Positions 34,030 to 45,560 of a DNA stretch of 64,000 nucleotides are shown here, piece after piece (position 1 is the first letter of the stretch; each line of letters starts with the position of its first letter). The translations under genes were made by a program, and so were the position numbers. The DNA lies in NCBI GenBank assembly GCA_963556195.1, contig OY744517.1:143850347-143914346 (forward strand). Direction: 5' to 3'. This DNA is from Sepiola atlantica (taxonomy: Eukaryota > Mollusca > Cephalopoda > Sepiida > Sepiolidae). A model generated the notes under the pieces. It did no database searches. It had not been told where the DNA came from and saw only the letters and a program-made list of their open reading frames with translations.

Positions 34030-34924
34030 ACATAAATTATTTTAAAGGAAATGCAGTTGGAATATTAATAAAAAAACAATTTATTTTGATTTATTTACTC
34101 ATTTGTGACCTATTTGCGTTAAAAGGTTTAATATAAAATATAAGCATGTTAACTTAAATATTGTCATAAATATTAGTTGTGAGTAAAGTAACCACTTTTT
34201 TAAACATAGTTCACCCCAAAAAAGGCAGGCCGCCACTGTAGACGTAAGGGACTACTGAGAAAAAGGGCAAGAGTTTTTTTGGCGGGGGGGGGGTCAACCT
34301 AAATTGGGAGCTGTGCAGCGAGATGTCTGTTTACATTAGCTTTAAATTTCTGCATGTCAGTACCGTCAGGAAAACAGGGAGCAGGGAGGGAGTTCCAGAG
34401 TTCAGTAGCACGAGGAAAGAAGATCTTGGAGTAGAAAGCTCTTCGGCATCTGGGGACCTCCACAGTGAATGGATGAATTTACGTTGTTGGGGCACCAGAG
34501 CAGCAAGTTCATCAGAACACAATCCATTGAAGTACTTGTAAAACAAGCACGAGGAAGCAACATTGCGGCGATGGGACAGGGGCTGGAGCCTGGTGGACAG
34601 TGAGAGACCTACTAAGTTGTAGCCGGCTTGCTTTTTTTTCAGGAACTAAGGTACTAGACCGGACCGGAAATGCGCTCTGTCATATAAAATAATCCTCTTT
34701 TAAGTTAATGGCCTGAATTAAAGTAGTACCCTGACCCCTAGTCTGGTCCCTTACTTTCTGAAAAAGCAAAATGTCTGCTCACAACAAATATTTACGGTAA
34801 CTTTAAATGATTATATTTTATGTTAAACTTTTTTTACCGCAAATAGGTCACAAATGAGTATGTAAACCAATATAAATGTTTTTGACTAATTTCCCAACTA
34901 TATTTCCTTTAAAATAATTTATGT
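34030..34924. mobile_element. Long inverted-repeat element upstream of DERL2
   Basis: 34030-34150 and 34795-34924 are reverse complements at roughly 80%: both contain ACATAAATTATTTTAAAGGA and ACTCATTTGTGACCTATTTG. Between the arms sit a LINE tail (34205-34625) and a GC-richer patch with its own small inverted repeat. The right arm stops eight bases before the LTR at 34933; the left arm starts about 70 bases beyond the promoter's ETS site. Confidence 0.7.
34205..34625 (-). pseudogene. LINE ORF2 C-terminal fragment (family A)
   Basis: Minus-strand frames give YKYFNGLCSDELAALVP and further family-A tail segments in other frames; the 3' tail resembles 3540-3690. It is 5'-truncated and nested within the inverted-repeat element. 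Confidence 0.75.
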
Positions 34925-34932
34925 ATGTTTAG

Positions 34933-35612
34933 TGTTCACTCAAGATTTGCCTCCCTTTGCATATCAGAAGTATAAAAAAAAAAGGCATTAGCTCCCTTTG
35001 CTTCCTCCAAAATAATTCTCTTCTTGTCCATTACGGCACCCCCTCTTATTCTGCAAAAGGTTCTATTTGATTTGCCAAGACGATTCTCCTTGCCAAATCA
35101 ACGACACTTATTTTGGTGAACTGAATCAAAAAGCCCTTATTCTTTCTCTTTTGAATGTGATACCGTCCTGACAACACATAAGGAAAATTTCTCCTTAATT
35201 CGAGTACGACAATTGGAACCTGAGCAATTGTGAAGGCCCCCTAATTTTCTTGGACGTTAAAGAACTTTTTATAATTGAATTTCTTAAAGCCGCAAACACA
35301 ATCAGCTTTGCAAGACTTTTAAGTATTATTGTTCAATTTAACAATATTAATATATATTTTCCTTTATCTCTGTCTTCTGTGTCTTCACTCTTTCTTTCAG
35401 CATTTTGCGACTTCGGCAAGTGACGACTGAACCGTTCTCTTGCTAAATCACTTTAGAAGTTAAGAGAGATTCCAGAAATACAGAACGCCTGAGAGAAACT
35501 AATCAATTCAACTCCAACAAGAATTGAAAACACATGTCCATCTCTTCGTCTTTGTTCTTTATTTTTTTCCCCCCTTTGTTTCAGTCTCGTGAGCCGAGTC
35601 TACGACATTACA
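34933..35612 (+). repeat. 5' LTR of the host LTR retrotransposon
   Basis: Begins TGTTCACTCAAGATTTGCC and ends GAGTCTACGACATTACA (TG...CA). Its two ends match the shorter copy at 47196-47411: CAAGATTTGCCTCCCT at the start, GAATTGAAAACACA near the end, then GTGAGCCGAGTCTAC. TCTGGCAACGAG follows immediately, the position of a primer-binding site. The 3' copy lacks most of the middle, about 460 bases. Confidence 0.85.
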
Positions 35613-35656
35613 TCTGGCAACGAGAATTTTAGTGACATTCTCTACCAAACAAAAGT

Positions 35657-36116
35657 ATGCAAGAAGAGAAAGGTATGGCTAACAACTTGCCCATTTTTCA
35701 AAATTTCAGCGTTCACTCTGACCGAAATACAATTGAAATTCGCTGGCAAAAGTGGATAGATAAATTTGAAAACCTGTTTATTGCCTTAGACAAAAAACTG
35801 AAAAGCGACTATTTTATACTATGCCGACGACAAAGTTTTTGACATTTTTAATGACTTCACTGACAAACAGAAGGGCATCAAAGTAAACCACTGAAGCGGA
35901 AGATGGAACGGTTATACCAAACCAATATGAAACAGTGAAGAAGTCACTGATCAACCATTTCACGCCTCAAAAAAACAAATGTTCAAATTTCGAAATCCAG
36001 ACGAAAACTTGGATTCTGGATTCATACCATGCCAGGCTAAGAACTCTAGCATCCACATACGACTACTAAGATACAAACTGAGAAATCTTGGCCCAGATAT
36101 TGCAAGAGTGTTCATC
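35657..36116 (+). pseudogene. gag: LTR retrotransposon gag, N-terminal half
   Basis: Starts MQEEKGMANNLPIFQNFSV 44 bases after the LTR. It contains RWQKWIDKFENLFIALD, typical of Ty3/gypsy-type capsid starts, and after frameshifts a HARLRTLAS-like block and EILAQILQECSSS. The reading stops at the hAT insertion and resumes at 45798. Several frameshifts make it non-functional. Confidence 0.8.
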
Positions 36117-36471
36117 CTCTAAGGCAGGGGTCGAGAACCTATAGCTCGCAAGCCAGATGTGGCTCTTTGGATGACTGCATCTGGCTCACAGACAAATCTT
36201 TAATTATTAAAAAACTTTTGTTAGACTCTTTTGCGCATGAGCGAACAGGCGACTAGAAAGGCAGTTTGCAGTCATTTCAGTGGGAAAGTGGCAAACGTAC
36301 ATGTGTCTATCTATCTATTTATATATCAATCGCATAGGCAATGCTGTTGTCCATTAATACCTCAATAATTGAGCCACCTTTTTTTTGTTTTCGATTTTCA
36401 TATTTAGATTTAAAGACTCCCCAAACTGCATTTTCCTTTTGAAATAAACACTTTCACTCAAATGTATTTTT

Positions 36472-36612
36472 TATGGGACTTTAGTTTAGTTCTGACAGCG
36501 TTACAATTCATTAGTGAAAAAGAAAAAGCGCCCCTCTTCCCCATGTTAAGAATAGGTTTCTTTTTCACTAATGGATTGTCTACTGCTGTCATAACTAAAC
36601 TAAAGAAATCGC
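36472..36612. repeat. Short inverted repeat within the hAT left region
   Basis: About 45-bp arms (GACTTTAGTTTAGTTCTGAC and onward; the right arm ends GTCATAACTAAACTAAAG) flank a 36-base C/T-rich loop. AAATGTATTTTT lies directly outside both arms (about 36460 and 36618), possibly a target duplication of a small element. Confidence 0.6.
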
Positions 36613-36619
36613 TGAAATG

Positions 36620-36862
36620 TATTTTTATATACAAATAAAATATAATAAATGAAAATAAACTGGATACTTTACTGCAGTTTCAAGTCGTCATCATTATCAT
36701 CATCGTCGTGATGTTGCAGTAAAATGTTTAGCAAGTACATTTTATATACTTAGCTCTAAATTTATATATTTAGCACTACCCTATGAGATATCGAGCACTT
36801 TTGTTCAAGATCTCTTGTCTTGATTCGGTTTGCTTCTGATTTTGAGTTTTGTTTTTCTTGTT

Positions 36863-36908
<46 letters not shown>

Positions 36909-37690
36909 TGTTTATTATTTTATAATTTGCTAGTTTAGTTAGTATTGTTTTTTATTTTTCATGCTTGCGATTATTTTTGTTTTAATTTTTTTAATTCTTA
37001 ATTTAATTTTTTGAAATTAATTCTTAAAGAAAATGGTTTCTTTAAGATCTGATTTCATCTTTTCATTTTCATAAATGCAAAAAAAAATGAATTTATGATA
37101 AAATTAAAATAATTGAATTTTTTCTTATTCTAAAAATGTGCACAAAGGTGGAGGGGGGGTGTTAAGTTTCTGTACTTAAAAAAAAAGAAAAGTCCAATTT
37201 AATTGCTTTGTCCTGTCACGTATACCCTTTAATAGTAGATTTATATTAAACATTCGATTGAGGTCTATATATTACACCCCTGTCCTCCAAAAAAAAAAAA
37301 CTTGTACATTCTGAAGTGGAAAACATGTTGACCTTTTTTTTCTTTATTTCCCCGTACATTTTTTTTCTTTTGTTATTCTTCCCTTCTTTTTCTGTCATGG
37401 CTGCCAACACGACAACAAAAGTTTGCAAGTCGACTAAGTTATGATATAAACTTTTCTTTCAGTTATTTCAAACTCAGCCTTTTCAGATGTTTTCATTTAA
37501 TTATCATGCCACTTTGTTGCAAATTACTGCAAATAATTATATTAAATTAACTTTTGTGCATTTTTCTGTTTGTTTGTTTGTTTGTTTGTTTGTTTTGTTT
37601 TACTGCATATTAACCTTTTTCAGGTTATTTAATGCCGAATCAATTGTATTTTTTTTTTTAATTTTTAAGGAAGAAAATAAAAAAATAAAT
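36620..37690. other. hAT left subterminal region; no gene
   Basis: Contains a TA microsatellite (36866-36905), a (TTTG)n tract near 37570-37597 and, at about 37605-37640, a short match to the repeat at 10850 and 20690. No transposase or other domain is seen. Confidence 0.45.
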
Positions 37691-37798
37691 ACATAAATAA
37701 ATAAATATTTTGAAAAAGTTCATTAAACTTCTTTTTCTTTTAAACATATCATTTTTTCCCGATTAATTTAACACCAAGTCAAGCTTGATTTATGTCTT

Positions 37799-38059
37799 TT
37801 AGACAATTATATATTTTTTATACAGATCGACAGCTTTCAAAAAGCTCATTATTGTCTCTACTTTATTTTTTTTAAACAGTTCCTTCATTGTACCTGCTTT
37901 GTAGAACGTTTCTCTTATAGGGGCCAGATCAATGCATTCAGTAAGAATATGCTTGATTGTGTACACAGTCTGGCATGCATAGCATATTGGTTGATGTTCG
38001 TCTTCAAGTAAGTAGGAATGCGTAATCCTTGTGTGACCTATGCGAAGTCTGGATAACAC
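37799..38059 (-). pseudogene. LINE ORF2 C-terminal tail
   Basis: MLSRLRIGHTRITHSYLLED then HQPICYACQTVYTIKHILTE and C. This is the usual I/jockey tail with a CX2C..HX4C zinc-like motif (CYAC, then H and C in IKHILTEC). It continues the RNase H frame after a break of about 100 bases that contains a frameshift. Confidence 0.8.
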
Positions 38060-38158
38060 TACTTCCTCCTTTGGGATTTTTCATGAGCTTTTTTTCCATT
38101 CTCCTATTGTAGTTTTGATCGCTAGGAGTTTGTTATGTGTTTTGCTACTCCAACGTTG

Positions 38159-38800
38159 TTATCTTTGTTGTTGAATATATTTGTTGATCTTCGTTTTAAA
38201 ATCTGTGTAGGGAATCTTAAAAATCGTCTCCTGAGCCATGCCTAAGGCAGACCTGGCCGCCCTATCAGCCTTGTCGTTTCCTCTGATTCCGATATGACTT
38301 GGGATCCAACACAGTAATATTTCATTATCCTTTGACAAATATTCAATTTTACAAAGTAATTTGGTCACCAATGGATTGTCAAATTTCTTGTTTTGTAGTG
38401 AAATTAATACAGATAAAGAGTCTGAAAAGATAATGAATTTTTTGTTTTTAGATTTTAAAATAAAATTAAGCGCCATATCTACTGCACATGCTTCTGCATT
38501 AAAAATGGAAGTGTCATTTGGGAGACGCTTCTTATTTATATTATTGTTGTAAATTGCAGCGCAACCTGTTGCTTCTTCATGTTTTGATCCATCTGTGAAG
38601 ATGTGCATATGTCTTGGATAATTGTCTTTGACTTTCTCTAATTCCTCGTGGAAAATTAGAGGATGGTTTTTTTGTTTGTGTAGTCTGCTTAAGGTTAGTA
38701 TGATCTTTGGGATCCTTATGGTCCAAGGTGGGATCTTTGGTATCATGGTATCATGTATTTTTGTCAGGTCCAATCCTGCTTCTTTGTTGATCATTTCCAT
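38159..38800 (-). pseudogene. LINE RNase H domain
   Basis: A 213-residue open frame. Catalytic residues are all visible: Asp in HIFTDGSKHEE, Glu in NAEACAVDMAL, Asp in IIFSDSLSVL, and His plus Asp in WIPSHIGIRGNDKADRAA. It would degrade the RNA of the RNA-DNA hybrid during retrotransposition. This domain stayed open while the RT core was lost. Confidence 0.88.
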
Positions 38801-38817
38801 TCGAAGGCCAAATGGTC

Positions 38818-39335
38818 TTATAACTCCCTGTATTTTGGATGGAATGTACCATCATATGCAGGATTTGATGAACAGGATTTCAGTTTTACATAATACTGCA
38901 GAGCTAATTTTTCACCTCTGATATTTGCAGGTGCTTCGTCAGCTTCTACATAGAGACTCTCAACAGGCGATGTTCTGAAGGCTCCAAGGACTAACCTTAG
39001 TCCTCCATGGTAAACCGGATCAAGTATTTTTAGATAGGTCTTTCTGGCTGATCGATATATAAAAATACCATAATCCAATTTGGATCTAATCAACGACCTA
39101 TATAGTTTTAATAGAGTGTTTCGGTCTGCACCCCACTCAGTGTTGGCTACCACACGTAGTAGTTGTAATGTTCTATTACATTTAGCCCTTAAATCTTTCA
39201 GGTGGGGAATAAAGGTCAATTTTCTATCAAAAATTACCCCTAAGAATTTATATTGATCTACGACTGGAATTTCCATCCTTTCAAGTTTCAGGCTTGGGTC
39301 GTTATGCAATTTTCCACACATGTCAGTTTCTCCTG
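38818..39335 (-). pseudogene. LINE reverse transcriptase, C-terminal (thumb) part only
   Basis: Contains HNDPSLKLERMEIP, QYKFLGVIFDRKLTFIPHLK and LYRSLIRSKLDYG, the section that follows the catalytic FADD box in I and jockey elements. The palm with the three catalytic Asp is absent. The join to the endonuclease falls about 39305-39335 with a frame change, consistent with an internal deletion of more than a kilobase. Confidence 0.85.
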
Positions 39336-40065
39336 ACATTTTTCTTTAAACATTGACCAATTGGCTTTGTTTAATTTCCAGCGGTCTGGTTTATTTTCAC
39401 CACCAGGTTCTATGTTTTCGAGGAGGATTGAAAAATGATCACTGCCACAAGTGTCATCATACACTCTCCAAGTAAAGTCCATATAGACTGTGGGGTCGTA
39501 TATGGTTAAATCAATTGCTGATTTACTTCCATTGAATGGGTTCATATATGTCTGTGTTCCTTCGTTTAGCAGGCACAGATCATTTTCATTAATAAATCTT
39601 TGTATTATTTTACCCTTTTTTGTCGTGTTTTTGCAACCTCATAGACTATTGTGACTATTAAAGTCCCCCAATAGGATGAATGGTGTGGGTAATTGGTCAA
39701 TTAGCTTCTTTAGCTCACTTTCATTTATGTCCTCATTTGGTGGAATATATGTTGAACATATATTCATTGTTTTATGTAATGTCGCCTTAATGGCAACCGC
39801 TTGCATATTGGTTTGGATATTCAGTTTGCTATGGGGTATATCATTTCTAATTAGAATTGATACTCCTCCAGAGGCTATGTCCAGTATCATGGATGTGGCT
39901 GAATATCTGATAATTTTTTATTTTGATATTGTCCTCTTGTTTGAGGAAGGTTTCTTGGAGACAAATAATTGTGGGGGATTTCTGCGTCAGTAGTAAAAGC
40001 AATTCGTTAAGATTTGCTTTTAAACTGTGACAATTCCATTGGATTATTTTTGTCCCATGGTTTAT
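39330..40065 (-). pseudogene. LINE APE-type endonuclease
   Basis: Blocks in order: IIQWNCHSLKANLNELLLLL (about 40050), IICLQETFLKQED, then after a frameshift GGVSILIRNDIPHSKLN, FILLGDFNSHNSL (Asp and Asn), a TGA, and finally RRVYDDTCGSDHFSILLE-like (the SDH signature). The endonuclease residues Asn, Glu, Asp, Asn, Ser-Asp-His are all present, but one frameshift and one stop break the frame. Confidence 0.85.
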
Positions 40066-40089
40066 GTTGTGATTGGGGGTTCTTTTTGC

Positions 40090-41187
40090 TTAGTTTGTTT
40101 CTTTTTTTCAGAGTTTTCATCTTCTGTTTCCATCATGTCCAGTGCCTCAAATCGGTTTTGTGTAAAGTTCACTCTGATTTTTGGTTTTGGTTTTTGAGGT
40201 GATTTTTCTTTTTTTTCAGTTTGAGGATTTTTACCTGGAGATTTTTTTATTTGGATCTTTTCGGATCAGAGTAGATTCAGTTGCATCACTTGTTTTGAAC
40301 TGTGGTAGTGCATCTTGTATGGGGACAACCGGTTGAGTAGGAGGCACAATGATAATACTTTCCTCTCTTGGTTCCACCTGTTGTTTTCTAACTTTTGGTT
40401 TCGGTTCCTCGTATTCTTTTCTAATTGTATTTTGGAATGCTGGCCAGTCTCCCGGTCCAAGCTGAAGCAACCTTTCTATTAATTTTTTGTATTTACGGTC
40501 CTCCTCTTTATTCACCACTGGGGACACAGCCTGAGAATGTGTTTTTCATCTACTAGTGGTTTCAACCACCTTTCTTGCTTCTTGGAAGGAAATGTTTCTT
40601 GTGTATTTTACTGTCAGTATTTCCTTTTCCCTCTTCCATCTCTCACAAATTTTGGCATAAACTGGGTGGTCACCACCACAGTTTGCGCATGTATGATTCC
40701 TTTTACACTCATCCATAGAGTGGTCAGGGTCTTTTTCCCCACATTTTCCACATGTCTTTCTTCCGTTACATTTACTTTTGTGATGTCTATATTTCTGGCA
40801 TTTGTAACACCGAAGAGGATTAGGGATATATTGTTCAACCTTTTCAATTGTATATCCTATCTTCATTTTTTGTGGTATCGTTGGCATATCAAATGTCATC
40901 ACATATGTGTTAGTTTGTATTATCTTGTTTTCTCTTTTTATGGAGATTCGTTTCACCTCGATTACTCCTTGGGATTTTAGTTCTTCTTTTATTTTTTCTA
41001 TAGTACATAAGGAGAGCTCTTGGCTCCTTATCACTCCTTTTGAAATATTTAAATATTGATGTGGGTAAGATGTAATTTTTTTATTATGAAAAATTCTCAT
41101 TCCCAACAGAAAATCTGCATGTTTTTTTTTCTCAACTTCGACCAGTATGTTTCCATTGCCCAATTTTTTAACAGTTTTAGGCGTCAT
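40090..41187 (-). pseudogene. LINE ORF1, C-terminal part, with three zinc knuckles
   Basis: The knuckles in order are CX2CX4HX4C (CYKCQKYRHHKSKC), CX2CX6HX4C (CGKCGEKDPDHSMDEC) and CX2CX3HX6C (CANCGGDHPVYAKIC), about 40825-40665. They bind nucleic acid in ORF1 proteins. An in-frame TGA near 40548 and a frameshift in an A-run near 40240 break the reading. After it the frame ends MMETEDENSEKKKQ and a stop. The N-terminal part is at 42558-42727. Confidence 0.87.
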
Positions 41188-41188
41188 A

Positions 41189-42555
41189 CAGGATGACCCC
41201 AAAAAAACAGGCCCCAAATCTAATTAGGCCTCGTTTCTTAGTGTTTCGTCCGAATGAAATGAATTTTGAGGCATAACTAGTTTATTAGATTCACAACATC
41301 ATATCAAAACACTAGGGTCTTTGGCTTTTTTTTCTCCGTTCTACAGCATGTGTTCTAGATGGACTCCTTTTAGCTCCGTGCATTTCTTCAGGTGCAGAAC
41401 GAAGTTGTCCATGACGTTCTTACAGACTGAATTGGGAATGGCTCTCATCTCCTCTCTGATGGCTTCCTTGAGTTCCGTAATGGTTCTGGGTTTCCCTGCA
41501 TACATTCTGTCCTTAAGATAGCCCCAAAGGAAATAATCTGGGGGGCTTAGGTCCGGACTATGGGGTGGCCACTCAAAATTAGTCTTGAGACTGATCACTC
41601 GGCCTCCGAAGTTCTCTTTCAGCCAATCTCGGGACAGGTTTGAGGTGTGAGAACTTGCTCCATCTTGCTGGAACCAGAACTTGCTCATGAGCGTCGGGTA
41701 GAGGGTCTGGAGCTCACTCTTTAAGGTTTTGAGGACCTCTACATACTGCTCCTTGGTGACTGTCACTGCTGCGCCAGATTCTTCGATGAAGATTGGTCCG
41801 ATGATGCCTCTGACCGAGATTGCAGCCCACACCGTGCAATTAGGAGAGTGCAGAGGCTTGGTGGCTACTTCATTGGGTCTGGAGGATCCCCAGAAGACAT
41901 TTGTCTTGGAGTTTGCCTTTTCGTCAAGATGGAAGTGGGCTTCATCTGAGGTTCAAAGGAGGTTAAGGGAACCTGGTGTCTCCTCGATCTTATCGAGCAT
42001 CTTGACTGCCATAGCGCTCCTCTGCTTCTAGTCTAAGGTTGTAAGGGTCTGCAGCGTCTGTATTCTGTATGGGCAAGCCCTGATATCATTCACCAGCACT
42101 CTCCTGCAAGTCTCACGGAAGATACCGAGGGACTGACTTCCCTTACGCACAGAGCGTTTTGGACTCTCCTGGAGAGACTCTCTCACACTTTCGACCAGCT
42201 CGGCTGTCCGCTTCTTGGGACGTGCCGAGTGGCTTGGACGGTTCTCACTGGCAACGTTGAAGTTCTCCACGGTCCCATACTTCTCGAAGTGGTCCACCCA
42301 GTTCTGAATTCTGCTTTTGGGTTGAGCCTTTTCACATCCGAACTGATGCATGAAACTGTCCTGGGTTTTCTTAAACGAGCCTGTCTTGTAGTAAAATTTA
42401 ACACAGTGTATTCTTTGTCCCAGCTCCCACTGAGGTCTTGGTGTACTCACGGTCGTTGATTCTGCCATGTCCTGTAAAATAAAGGCAACGGTGAATAAAT
42501 AAAGGAGATATCACATAAATTGTACACGGGGCCCGTTTTTTTTTTAGTCACCCTG
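41189..42555 (-). mobile_element. Mariner-like (IS630-Tc1) element with TA duplication, inserted in LINE ORF1
   Basis: Ends CAGGATGACCCC and (reverse complement of right) CAGGGTGACTAA, both followed by an A-run and a GGCCCC block; TA flanks both sides (41187-41188 and 42556-42557). Removing the 1367 bp and one TA restores the LINE ORF1 frame across the site (VIEKIISAH then MTPKTVKKLG). The element is nearly full length, and its transposase is on the minus strand. Confidence 0.93.
41341..42468 (-). pseudogene. Mariner-like transposase, two in-frame stops
   Basis: 42468-42028: MAESTTVSTPRPQWELGQRI and a helix-turn-helix region (KTQDSFMHQFGCEKAQPKSR; WVDHFEKYG). After a TAG and a TGA, 41990-41341 holds the catalytic part: SDEAHFHLDEKAN (first Asp), WFQQDGASSHTS (second Asp), HSPDLSPPDYFLWGYLKD (third Asp). 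I count 36 residues between the second and third Asp. Apart from the two stops the frame seems intact, so the copy is young, but as written it cannot make transposase. Confidence 0.88.
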
Positions 42556-42557
42556 TA

Positions 42558-42727
42558 TGAGCCGAAATTATTTTTTCGATGACGAATGGAGATAGTGTAG
42601 CAAGATTTGGTTCTTCTAAAGTTTCCAGTACAATAAATCTTGGGAATTTACTTTGGTTGTTTTTTTCCTCCTCTCGTTCAGAGCTTGTATCTCTATGTAC
42701 TCTTTTAGTGGTTCTGTTAGGAGCCAT
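42558..42727 (-). pseudogene. LINE ORF1, N-terminal part
   Basis: Starts at ATG 42727 with MAPNRTTKRVHRDTSSERE, then FPRFIVLETLEEPNLATLS and FVIEKIISAH, and runs straight into the mariner insertion. It was identified because the same frame continues on the far side of the insertion. Confidence 0.82.
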
Positions 42728-43340
42728 AAATTGTTTTGTTTTTTATTCATCATTCCTACTCCCTACCCACCACGGAGTCCACTATGGGAATTGCCAAGGG
42801 GGAAACCCAATAGCCTTGACAAGACAAGGCTACAGGAATGGTATACTCAACCTGATCGTGATTACAAGCACCCGTGTTCGATCAATTTCTCTACCCACTT
42901 ATAGTGAAACGTCCGGGGCACACAGCCATGTTGCGGTCATATATCTTTCAAGTTGATTGACCCTTGCCACCGCCTTCTAGCACTTATAAACTGGAGTGGG
43001 TATTGATAGCTATGAAGTTAATCAATTTCAATATTGTTAACGATCGAGGAAACTGATAGCATAAATGCTAGGGCAAGACGTAACAGGCTGATTGATCGGA
43101 TCAGGCCTCTCCGACCTCCTGTCTAGCCGAAGTAAGGGCCAAAGTAGAGTGTTGCAAGTCACGTGACCATTTATGCAATCAGGCCATGGACCGCTCAGCC
43201 ACCAGGATCCCGTCCTAAGACATCACGGGTCGCTACTCACGGCTAACAGGTGGCCCCGTTTGTTGGGGGGATTTACCCCTCTGCATGGGGTTGCAGTCAG
43301 CGAATTTGCGGCCCCGCCGACAGGGCACGTACATTTTTCG
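42728..43340 (-). other. Probable 5' UTR of the I-type LINE
   Basis: This 600-base stretch between ORF1 and the return of hAT sequence is richer in G and C than its surroundings and has no frame with a domain. Its position fits the internal-promoter 5' UTR of I-type LINEs. The outer boundary, at about 43330-43340, is set by the composition change. Confidence 0.5.
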
Positions 43341-43694
43341 TTTGATCACAAAGAAAAACCGAGATTTGATTTCAACTTGTATTGCAATGTGAACGCATGT
43401 AAAAAAAAAAAACTTTTTTTAATCAAATAAAAATGAAATCCAATTTTCTAAACTTCATCCATCAACTTCGATCTTATGAAAAAAATTAAATTAAATGACT
43501 TCACTAGATGCAATTTTAAAATAAGTTTTAAGGTCATCAAAATAGGTTACAAGAATCGCTCTATTGTCAAGTGGGGTTGCCGTATTTTGCTGTCAAAAAT
43601 AGCGTCCGATGTGCGCATGTGCAAAAGGGTCCGCAAACTTCCCTCATTTAAGTTTAGTTGTCAGCTAACTGATTTAACAAACCCATTTGAAAAG

Positions 43695-45560
43695 ATGGCT
43701 AAAAGAAAAACAGTCGAGGAGTATCGTACTTTTCAGCAGGAATGAACAAAGGAATTTGCCTTTGTGGAGAGAGCAGATTCTGCAGTGTGTCTAATATGCA
43801 ATGATAAAATTGCATCTATGAAATGGTCAAATATAAAGCAGTACTTTGACACACGCCATTCTACATTCGCATCGAAATATCCTACGGGGGCAGCAGGAAG
43901 AAATCATGTCAGAAGCTACTATCAAGAGTGCAAGCTAGTCAGCAGCAACTTCGTGTTTGGACCCAACAAGATGACTGGAATTCGGCGAGCTTTGCTGACT
44001 CTTTAGCAATTGTGAGAAACGGAAAGCCATTCACAGATGGGGAGGAGTATGCCAAAGACTTCATGTTCGATGTTGCCAATGAACTTTTTGACGACTTTTC
44101 GGATAAAGAAAAGATAATTAAACAGATAAGACATGGGTATGTCGGCAAGAACTGTTCACGATCGTACTATCATGATGTCAAATCAAATTGAGGCAACGCA
44201 AGTGAAGGACATAAATGCGGCGGCGTTCTTTTCTCTCGCTTTGGATGAGTCAACAGACGTAAGCAATTTATCCCAGTTCAGTGTGATTGCAAAGTATGTT
44301 GTCGGTAACACACTACATGGGGAAAGTCTTGCAGTTTTGACTATGAATGGGACAACAAGAGGGGAGGATTTATTCAAGTCCTTCACTGAGTTTGCAAAAG
44401 AATAAAATCTATCAATGGATAAACTTGTTTCAGTGTGCACTGATGGTGCTCCATGCATGGTAGGGGAAAACAAAGGATTCGTAGCGCTCCTTCGTGAACA
44501 TGAAAAGAGACGCATCGTAAGTTTTCACTGCATCCTACATCAGGAGGTTTTTTGTGCTCAGATATGTGGTGAGCAGCTTGGTGAGGTGATGTTGCTGGTC
44601 GCTCGGGTGGTCAACTTTATTGTTGTCCAAGCTTTAAATGATCGCTAGTTTAAAACACTGAAGTTGGGAATAATTATCCTGGTCTGCTTCTGCACAGCAG
44701 CATGCGTTGGTTGTCAAGGGGGAAGGTGCTCGGCCGTTTTGCAGCTTGTCTGAGCAAAATCCGGACTTTTCTTGAAATGAAAAATGTCGAGCATCCCGAA
44801 TTAGCTGACACTGAGTGGCTCCTGAAGTTCTACTATCTCGTGGACATGACTGAATATCTAAACCAGCTCAATGTGAAAATGCAAGGCGTTGGAAATACAA
44901 TCTTATCCCTCTAACAAGCAGTGTTTGCATTTGAAAACAAGCTAGAACTCTTCATCGACGACATTGAAACAGGTCGTCTACTACACTTTGAAAAACTGGG
45001 AGAGTTTAAAGATGCATGCACAGCAAGTGACCCTTCCCAACATCTTGATCTTCAGCAGCTAGCAAGCTTCACATCTAATCTCCTGCAGTCATTCAAAGCG
45101 CGCTCTAGAGAATTTTGCAAGCACACTCATCTTTTTAAGTTCATCACCCATCCACACGAGTGTGCAGTGGAGAGCGCTGACCTGAGTTACATCCCTGGTG
45201 TTTCCATCAGAGATTTTGAGCTACAAGCTGCTGACCTGAAATCCTAAGACATGTGGGGGAATAAGTTTAAGTCACTGAATGAAGATTTGGAAAGACTTGC
45301 ACGACAGCAAGTGGGCAGAAATGAAAAAACTTCAACCGGCAGATGTGGAAAGCGCTTCCCGTCACATACAAGACACTGCAGCGTATGAGTATCGCTGTAC
45401 TGACAATGTTTGGCTCTACATATGCATGTGAGCAGGCTTTCTCACATCTAAAGAACATTAAGACCAACTTACGATCACGTTTAAAGGATGGGAGTCTCAA
45501 CGCCTGCATGAAGCTTAACTCACCACATATCAACCAGACTACAAAGCCATCAGCAAAACC
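43695..45560 (+). pseudogene. hAT transposase (ZBED5/GTF2IRD2-like), multiply broken
   Basis: ATG at 43695 (MAKRKTVEEYRTFQQE), then a BED-like finger (VCLICNDKIASMKWSNIKQY ... TRHS), FSLALDESTDVSNLSQFSV (first catalytic Asp), SVCTDGAPCMVGENKGFVAL (second Asp), MRWLSRGKVLGRFAACL, and the C-terminal dimerisation block YACEQAFSHLKNIKTNLRSR. At least six stops or frameshifts are spread along it. The domain order and strong motifs place it with the hAT group that gave rise to vertebrate ZBED5 and GTF2IRD2. Confidence 0.87.

Larger units (their letters stand above)
37690..43340 (-). mobile_element. I-type LINE, internally deleted, inserted in the hAT element
   Basis: Minus-strand order: putative 5' UTR (43340-42728), ORF1 with three zinc knuckles (42727 to about 40090, split by a mariner), ORF2 endonuclease (about 40060-39330), the reverse-transcriptase C-terminal part (39335-38818), RNase H (38800-38159) and a C-terminal tail (38059-37799), then an AAAT-rich 3' end. 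APE endonuclease, RT and RNase H together define the I superclade. The RT catalytic core is missing, so the copy cannot move itself. The termini are approximate. Confidence 0.88.

Noticed and set aside
40537..40980. 147-codon plus-strand frame rich in Cys and Phe
   Set aside because: It is the reverse of LINE ORF1 with its zinc knuckles; the Cys-rich appearance is a by-product.
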